This document shows positions 59,326 through 64,000 of a stretch of DNA of 64,000 nt, piece after piece. Under the pieces are notes generated by a model. It ran no database searches, was not told where the DNA came from, and saw only the letters and a list, made by a program, of their open reading frames with translations. This DNA comes from Maricaulis sp048268525 (GTDB lineage: Bacteria > Pseudomonadota > Alphaproteobacteria > Caulobacterales > Maricaulaceae): contig NZ_JBLWVH010000012.1 of the NCBI RefSeq assembly GCF_048268525.1, positions 25,896-89,895 on the forward strand, read 5' to 3'. Positions within the stretch are counted from its first letter, which is position 1. Each line of letters starts with the position of its first letter. A program made the translations under genes and the position numbers.

Positions 59326-59728
59326 GGGCAATTTCCTTCTCGATATCTCCATGCGCGTAGCGCCGCTGTTGCTGACAGGCAAGTGTTTCACGACAGTTTC
59401 AGCACGATCATGACGCCTGCGAAGCTGGACAGGCATCATGTCCTGTCCATTCATGGCGCGATAAACCCGCCTGGCCCGCCCGTTTCGAGCAGGAAACTGA
59501 ATCGCATGACGCCCTGCGCTCCACCGCCGCTGGAATATGCCGTCGTGCAACGTCGCTGATACTGCTCGCCCTTGAGGGCTGTCTGATGATCGTCGTGCCG
59601 TGGGTCGCCGGTTTTGCCTTGAGGAGCGCGCGCCTGCACCGTCAGGGAAACCCTGTGCGCGGGGTCGAGTTGTCGCAGCGCCTGGCAGAGACATTCCCCT
59701 TCCACATCTTCGCTGGCGTCACCGGGTC
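59326..59728. other. Gene-free region upstream of argG
   Basis: 403 bases with no credible gene; open frames here are without domain content. About 100 bases before the argG start lies GGACAGG-N8-CCTGTCC (59427-59448), a possible regulatory dyad. The downstream end of sdpI borders it on the other side. Confidence 0.5.
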
Positions 59729-60427
59729 CTAAACGACGTCGTCCGGCGTCGACGTCTGGCGGGCCGGGTCCGACCGCCAGACGAAGAAGGAATAGATGAT
59801 GCCGGTGGCAGCCGGCGTCAGGGCAGAGGCCAGCACCAGCCAGATCTGCCGATCCACCGGCAGCAGCCACACACCGGTCAGCAGGACCAGCCCGCCAACC
59901 ACCATCAGCCGCCCGGTCAGTCGGTGGGTTTTGTCCCAGGCGAGATCCGAGGACAGGGTCCATGGCGTGCGGATACCAACGAACCAGTTCGGTCGCGCCT
60001 TGCCGAGCACATTGCCAAGCAGCAAATAGAGCGCGCCGACGCCCGACAGGATCAAGGTCGGCACCAGGGTCTCATCGCTCGCCGCGACCCAGCCCAGTCC
60101 GAGGCCGACAAGTATCGCCTGAACGAGCAACATCAGAGCGAGCACGCCAATCCAGACGGTCCCCAGCACGATACGGGAACGTTGCAGGTTGCGGCCGCGC
60201 GGGTCGATGGCGGGAAGGATGGCGAACACTCCCGTCAGGACGATCATGATCGCCGGAAGCAGCAGAAAAGCCTCGGCCCGGCCACCGTAGCGATCCGGTT
60301 GACCGTCCACACCCCAATGCACCGGGATCTGCGTCGTGGCGTCGGTGCCCATCCAACCAAGACCGGCCAGCGCCAGTGCCGGCACAATCAGCAAACCGGA
60401 TCCGATCAATTCACGTTTCATGATCAA
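59729..60427 (-). CDS. SdpI-family membrane protein
   Basis: A 232-residue protein with six or so membrane helices: an N-terminal DUF1648 part (IPVHWGVDGQPDRYGGR) and an SdpI part (PNWFVGIRTPWTLSSDLAWDKTHRLTGRLMV). In Bacillus, SdpI gives immunity to the SdpC toxin and relays its presence to SdpR; here there is no toxin gene. Overlaps sdpR by ATGA. Confidence 0.9.
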   Translation of the reverse strand: MIMKRELIGSGLLIVPALALAGLGWMGTDATTQIPVHWGVDGQPDRYGGRAEAFLLLPAIMIVLTGVFAILPAIDPRGRNLQRSRIVLGTVWIGVLALMLLVQAILVGLGLGWVAASDETLVPTLILSGVGALYLLLGNVLGKARPNWFVGIRTPWTLSSDLAWDKTHRLTGRLMVVGGLVLLTGVWLLPVDRQIWLVLASALTPAATGIIYSFFVWRSDPARQTSTPDDVV

Positions 60428-60705
60428 GCCCCCTCTTTTTTGTCAGGGTCGCCGCCTGCCAGGTCCATGAGCCAGGCAATCGCTTCGTCCGCCACGCTGG
60501 CGTTCAGTCGATAGAGAATTGTCGTGCCGTGACGCTCCGCCACGATCAATCCCGCATCCCGCAGGATCGAAAAATGTCCCGACATTGTCGGCTTGGACAC
60601 GGGATAGCGATCAGCCAGAGCGCCTGCCGAACTGGGCCCGTCGCGCAAGGCCCGCAACACGTCGCGCCGCACGGGATGGGCCAAAGCCTTGAAGACATCA
60701 CTCAT
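60424..60705 (-). CDS. ArsR/SdpR-type transcriptional regulator
   Basis: A 93-residue winged-helix protein: VFKALAHPVRRDVLRALRDGPSSAGALADRYPVSKPTMSGHFSILRDAGLI. It lacks the metal-binding cysteines of ArsR and matches SdpR-type regulators that control their own operon. Start ATG 60705 with GAGGTGA upstream. Translationally coupled to sdpI. Confidence 0.92.
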   Translation of the reverse strand: MSDVFKALAHPVRRDVLRALRDGPSSAGALADRYPVSKPTMSGHFSILRDAGLIVAERHGTTILYRLNASVADEAIAWLMDLAGGDPDKKEGA

Positions 60706-60861
60706 TGACGCGGTCACCTCTTGCCGCAGCAATAGTTCGGCAGGTGCCTAATCACAAGGCCATTTACGACGATTCCAGCATCCGGTCGGCGGGCTCCGGG
60801 ACAGCGACAATCGGGTCGTTGGCGCTTGCGTCAATCAATGATCACGGATTAAAAGCAGGCC

Positions 60862-61554
60862 ATGTCACACGCCGATTCCCGCCTCATCGTCGCGCTCGAC
60901 CTGCCGACGACCGATGCCGCTTGGTCGCTCGTTGAGTCCATCGGCGACACTGTCGATTTCTACAAGATAGGGCTGCAGCTTTTCCCGATGGGCGGGATGG
61001 AGCTTTGCCGCCGCATCAAGTCCACGGGCAAACAGGTCTTTCTGGACTTCAAGCTGCATGACATCCCGGCAACGGTAGAGAAAGCGACCCGGTCGATCAC
61101 GACCGGTGGCGCCGACTTGCTGACCATCCACGCCGAACCTGCGGTCATGCGCGCGGCTGTTGCCGGACGTGAAGGGTCTGACCTCAAGCTTTTGGGCGTC
61201 ACGGTGATGACCTGCTATGACGACGAAATGCTGGCCGAGATGGGTTATGCCTTCGGTGCCCGGGACCTGGTCCTGCGCCGGGTCGAGCAGTCACTGGAAG
61301 CCGGCGTCGATGGCGTCGTCGCCAGTGCTCACGAGGCACAGGAAATTCGCGAGCGTTTTGGCAAGGACCTGTTGATCGTGACCCCGGGAATTCGACCGAA
61401 AGGCGCGGATGTCGGCGACCAGAAGCGCGTCGCAACGCCCGCCAGCGCCCTGTCTGGTGGCGCCAGCCACCTGGTTGTCGGGCGCCCCGTCAACGCGGCA
61501 CCTGACCCGAAGGCGGCTGCGGCGTCCATCGTTGCGGAAATCGCGTCGGTCTGA
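60862..61554 (+). CDS. pyrF: Orotidine 5'-phosphate decarboxylase
   Basis: Last step of UMP synthesis. 230 residues, TIM-barrel; catalytic Lys64/Asp67 are in LDFKLHDIPATV, and the phosphate site is VGRPVNAAPDP. Start ATG 60862 follows AAAAGCAGG. It is transcribed alone, opposite to sdpR. Confidence 0.97.
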   Translation: MSHADSRLIVALDLPTTDAAWSLVESIGDTVDFYKIGLQLFPMGGMELCRRIKSTGKQVFLDFKLHDIPATVEKATRSITTGGADLLTIHAEPAVMRAAVAGREGSDLKLLGVTVMTCYDDEMLAEMGYAFGARDLVLRRVEQSLEAGVDGVVASAHEAQEIRERFGKDLLIVTPGIRPKGADVGDQKRVATPASALSGGASHLVVGRPVNAAPDPKAAAASIVAEIASV

Positions 61555-61555
61555 T

Positions 61556-61573
61556 CCTCGCTCACAAGCGAGG
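61556..61573. terminator. Small hairpin between pyrF and the next gene
   Basis: CCTCGCT-CACA-AGCGAGG directly after the pyrF stop, with no T tract. A weak terminator or 3' end protector between convergent genes. Confidence 0.4.
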
Positions 61574-61588
61574 CCCCCGGACCGGCCG

Positions 61589-62161
61589 CTACTGACCGAG
61601 CGGGTAGGTTCGCAGGGTCGCACGCCTGTCCATACGCAGAACCGGAGCGGAAGTAATCTGCGCGGGAGCCAGCGTTGAAACGCGCCCGGACCCGTCAATG
61701 ACAATCACGCCCCGATAGACATAGCTGACCGTCGGGGCACGCCCGACACCGCCGACGAGACCGCCGGAAAAAAAGCTGTCATCCAGGCGCACGGTCTCCC
61801 GGGGGGCGATTTGCGCACGAGGAGTGACCTGCGCACGGGGGACAACTTGCTCACGGGACGCCGGAGCCTCTGCGGCCCTGGTGCGGATACGAGGTCGGGA
61901 GGCCTGAACGGTCGGGGCGGAGGCAGGTCGAGCAAGCGGCGGCGCACCGGCAAGCTGTGGCGCCACGCGGCGCGGCGCGGCATCGACGCCCTCCGGCATT
62001 TCGGTGAACCGGCAGGGCGGACCCGAATACTCGCCCGCCAGTGCCTCACGGATGTCTTGCGGCGAGCATTCGCGCTCGATCACGGCCTGGCCGCTGGCCG
62101 TTCCGGTGATGCCGGAAAGGGCGCCAAGCGCCGCCAAGCATGAAATCAGCGAGTGTCTCAT
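61589..62161 (-). CDS. Exported hypothetical protein with PRAQ repeats
   Basis: A 190-residue protein with a signal peptide (about 1-24, TASGQA). It has a low-complexity Ala/Pro/Arg part with tandem units (VVPRAQ-VTPRAQ-IAPRET) and a C-terminal beta-like region (SYVYRGVIVIDGSGRVSTL). Family not recognised. Confidence 0.65.
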   Translation of the reverse strand: MRHSLISCLAALGALSGITGTASGQAVIERECSPQDIREALAGEYSGPPCRFTEMPEGVDAAPRRVAPQLAGAPPLARPASAPTVQASRPRIRTRAAEAPASREQVVPRAQVTPRAQIAPRETVRLDDSFFSGGLVGGVGRAPTVSYVYRGVIVIDGSGRVSTLAPAQITSAPVLRMDRRATLRTYPLGQ

Positions 62162-62230
62162 TCCGACACACTATCAGGCTGGCTGACCTCAACTAAGCAT
62201 CTGCACCTGTGACGCGAAGGGGCTTCGCCA

Positions 62231-62671
62231 TCAGCCCGTCACAGGCGTGTCCGCCGGCTCTTCAGCGAGCCAGTCGAGGGCCGTGTCCCGCGACCGGAAA
62301 ACCATGACGGTGACGCCTTCGCTGTCTCGGGACAAGGCCTGCCAGATAGCCGCGACAACCCCGTTGAACGGTGACGCGACCACGCTGGCGGCGCGGACAT
62401 GTTGGCCGGGTGCGTTTTTGGCCTGCCAGGCATCCAGGCCCTGGCGGATCGACTGCACCGTTTCATAATCAAAGTCCGTGCCCGGCAGATCATCGGCATA
62501 GAGCGAGAGCCGGTTGAAGTGCGGCCGCCAGTCGGGATGGGCTGCCGCCTCGTCATAGGCGGCGAGAAGGGTCTCGAGATTAAGCGTGCCGGACCAGATG
62601 AATTCTGCCAGTGCGAGGTCCGGATGGATCCGCACCTCGCACGGGGGCGGTCCAGCCGCCTCAGAAGTCAC
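62231..62671 (-). CDS. SpoIIAA/STAS-like hypothetical protein (paralogue)
   Basis: A 146-residue soluble protein with the same plan as the protein at 26915: HPDWRPHFNRLSLYADDL, then TVMVFRSRDTALDWLAEEP. GTG start at 62671 overlaps the end of the DUF1674 gene by 11 bases, with GGGAGAAAAAGGG upstream; ATG 62701 is an alternative. Function unknown; possible co-transcription with the DUF1674 gene. Confidence 0.65.
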   Translation of the reverse strand: MTSEAAGPPPCEVRIHPDLALAEFIWSGTLNLETLLAAYDEAAAHPDWRPHFNRLSLYADDLPGTDFDYETVQSIRQGLDAWQAKNAPGQHVRAASVVASPFNGVVAAIWQALSRDSEGVTVMVFRSRDTALDWLAEEPADTPVTG

Positions 62672-62888
62672 AGATGATGCCCTTTTTCTCCCAGTCGCCA
62701 TAGCGGGTCGGCTCCGGACCCTTGCGGCCACCGGTCTCCGGCTCGAGTTCGGCCTGACGCGCGGCTTTCCGGCGTGCCTCGGCCTCGGCGAGCGCGCGCC
62801 GGGCCTCCGGACTCAATGGCTTCGGAGCGGCGTCCGGAGAGGGGACGGACCGCCCCCCTGTCCCGTCTTGCTGATCATCATTGCTCAT
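62661..62888 (-). CDS. DUF1674 protein, SDHAF4-like succinate dehydrogenase assembly factor
   Basis: A 75-residue protein ending EPTRYGDWEKKGIICDF, the conserved C-terminus of DUF1674/SDHAF4. SDHAF4 binds the flavoprotein of succinate dehydrogenase and aids assembly. The N-terminal half is charged and disordered. ATG 62888 chosen within a frame open to 62993. Divergent from htpX, an association seen in other alphaproteobacteria. Confidence 0.88.
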   Translation of the reverse strand: MSNDDQQDGTGGRSVPSPDAAPKPLSPEARRALAEAEARRKAARQAELEPETGGRKGPEPTRYGDWEKKGIICDF

Positions 62889-62941
62889 CCCATCTAGATA
62901 ATCTGACAAGCACGCCCCGCCAAGACACACAGGCCCGGACA

Positions 62942-63838
62942 ATGACAGCGAATACACTGCGAACCTTCCTTCTGCTCGCCGGAATGACGGCACTCTTCAT
63001 GGGTATCGGCTATCTGCTTGGCGGCGCTGCGGGCGCCATGCTGGCCCTGATCGTCGCTGCCGGCATGAATTTGTTTGCCTGGTGGAACTCGGCCGACATG
63101 GTGCTGCGCATGCATGGTGCCCGGGAGATAAGCTTCGAGGAACGCCACCCCGTCCTTCGCCAATACGCCGGCGATGTCGAGCATCTGGCCCGACGGGCCG
63201 GCATGCCGATACCCCGTGTGTTCGTGATCGAAAGCGATCAACCCAATGCCTTCGCCACCGGACGCGATCCGTCCCACGCTGCGGTCGCGGCAACCACCGG
63301 GCTGCTCGAGCGCCTGGACCGTTCAGAAATTCAGGGCGTGATGGCGCACGAACTCGCCCACGTGAAGAACCGTGACACCCTCACCATGACGGTGACCGCC
63401 ACGCTGGCCGGCGCAATCGGCATGCTGGCCAATTTCGCCCTGTTCTTCGGCGGCAATAACCGCGCCGGACTGCTCGGCTCGCTGGCGATGATGATTTTCG
63501 CGCCGATGGCCGCCATGCTGGTCCAGAGCGCCATCAGCCGGGCCCGCGAATACGAAGCCGACTGGGTCGGTGCCGAGATTGCGGGCAATCCGATGGCGCT
63601 GGCCAGTGCACTGGAGAAAATCGAGCGCTCTGCGCGCAGGACCGTGAATGCCGGTGCCGAACGCAATCCGGCCACCGCCCACATGTTCATCATCAACCCG
63701 CTCAACGGGCAGCGCATGGACAATCTGTTCTCGACCCACCCGGATACCGCTGACCGGATTGACCGTCTCCGCCAGATGGCCGGCGCCCGGGCCACACCCA
63801 ATCCCGGACCTTGGGCGCGACGCGGCCCGTGGGGCTGA
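62942..63838 (+). CDS. htpX: Membrane metalloprotease HtpX
   Basis: A 298-residue inner-membrane zinc protease that degrades damaged membrane proteins with FtsH. Zinc motif HELAH (136-140) with Glu137; the third ligand is the Glu of SRAREYEADWVGAEI. Two N-terminal helices and a second pair around 155-200. Start MTANTLRTF at 62942. Followed by an rsmB-like gene. Confidence 0.95.
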   Translation: MTANTLRTFLLLAGMTALFMGIGYLLGGAAGAMLALIVAAGMNLFAWWNSADMVLRMHGAREISFEERHPVLRQYAGDVEHLARRAGMPIPRVFVIESDQPNAFATGRDPSHAAVAATTGLLERLDRSEIQGVMAHELAHVKNRDTLTMTVTATLAGAIGMLANFALFFGGNNRAGLLGSLAMMIFAPMAAMLVQSAISRAREYEADWVGAEIAGNPMALASALEKIERSARRTVNAGAERNPATAHMFIINPLNGQRMDNLFSTHPDTADRIDRLRQMAGARATPNPGPWARRGPWG

Positions 63839-63892
63839 TCCGAACGGCGGCTTGGCATCGACGGGGCGGGGTCTGCGTGCTAGCCCGGCGCC

Positions 63893-64000
63893 ATGAGTGA
63901 CGGTATTGCCCCACGCCGCGCTGCGGCGCTTGCCTATCTAGCTGTGATGAAACAACGCCGCACGCTCGAAGCGGCGCTGGAGCACACCCCCGACTTCGCC
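63893..64000 (+). CDS. RsmB/Sun-family 16S rRNA methyltransferase, N-terminal fragment
   Basis: The first 36 codons only, cut by the window end: MSDGIAPRRAAALAYLAVMKQRRTLEAALEH. The helical start with RRAALAxL and LEAAL is like the NusB-type domain at the N-terminus of RsmB/Sun. The htpX-rsmB order supports this. Too short for certainty. Confidence 0.65.
   Translation, partial: MSDGIAPRRAAALAYLAVMKQRRTLEAALEHTPDFA

Noticed and set aside
59451..59963. Minus-strand open frame upstream of argG
   Set aside because: Overlaps the end of sdpI in another frame, with no domain or ribosome-binding site.

Overview
The window is a GC-rich, gene-dense chromosomal segment of an alphaproteobacterium. Family content points to the Caulobacterales/Maricaulales neighbourhood (Maricaulis- or Hyphomonas-like). 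The pointers are a RegB/RegA pair next to a SenC gene, an MmcB-type repair gene carrying a direct-repeat SOS box of the alphaproteobacterial kind, DUF2794 and DUF1674 (SDHAF4-like) proteins, and an S16 protein with an Ala/Glu-rich tail. The taxon is an inference from gene families, not a database match. I found no rRNA or tRNA genes, CRISPR array, insertion sequence, prophage or integron. Almost all of the window reads as vertically inherited core or lineage-specific genes.

Layout. 1-3.5 kb: the end of mtaB, then ftsY, an EamA transporter, septation protein IspZ/YciB, and a MarR regulator with a histone-H1-like lysine tail. 3.5-6.3 kb: a minus-strand cytochrome c maturation operon, ccmA-ccmB-ccmC-ccmD-dsbE, with every junction overlapping. 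6.5-9.1 kb: aconitase. 9.2-12.7 kb: a DUF1223 protein and the RegA/RegB redox two-component system, divergent from a SCO1/SenC copper chaperone. 12.7-20 kb: intracellular PHA depolymerase, a large unknown exported acidic protein, a class A penicillin-binding protein, a tiny lipoprotein and a cation:proton antiporter. 20-31 kb: a double-PilZ protein, a GDPD lipoprotein, a cold shock protein, asd, rarD, an epoxide-hydrolase-like enzyme, an EstB-like esterase, pyridoxal kinase, a CitE-like lyase, an ArsC-like reductase, and DUF4166 with a GbsR-type regulator. 31.9-34.1 kb: the peroxide module oxyR <-> ahpC-ahpD, with mycobacterial-style cysteine placement and a strongly structured spacer. 34-37.5 kb: a dicarboxylate symporter and small membrane proteins. 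37.7-42.4 kb: the translation and secretion cluster ffh-rpsP-rimM-(TonB-C-like gene)-trmD-rplS. 42.5-48.6 kb: a TPR sulfotransferase, a zincin, a DUF3857 transglutaminase, mmcB under a LexA box, and an isocyanide-hydratase-like protein. 48.7-53.4 kb: an overlapping operon for a Gld-type ABC system (ATPase, permease, GldG-like, DUF4340, VOC). 53.7-64 kb: DUF2794, a Bax-inhibitor-1 homologue, thpR, two phosphatases, an orphan histidine kinase, argG, sdpR-sdpI, pyrF, DUF1674, htpX and the start of an rsmB-like gene.

How the parts connect. Several modules serve respiration and redox balance: cytochrome c maturation, SenC for cytochrome oxidase copper, the RegB/RegA regulator with its quinone motif and redox cysteine, an SDH assembly factor, aconitase, and OxyR-AhpC-AhpD. 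A second theme is envelope and protein biogenesis: FtsY with Ffh, the PBP, IspZ, HtpX, the Gld-like ABC system and many small membrane proteins or lipoproteins. I did not find a clearly new multi-gene system. The less explained items are the Gld/DUF4340/VOC operon, the MarR protein with the H1-like tail, the ahpC-ahpD RNA structure, a likely leaderless promoter at 34.2 kb, a paralogous SpoIIAA-like protein pair, and the LexA box over the mmcB start.
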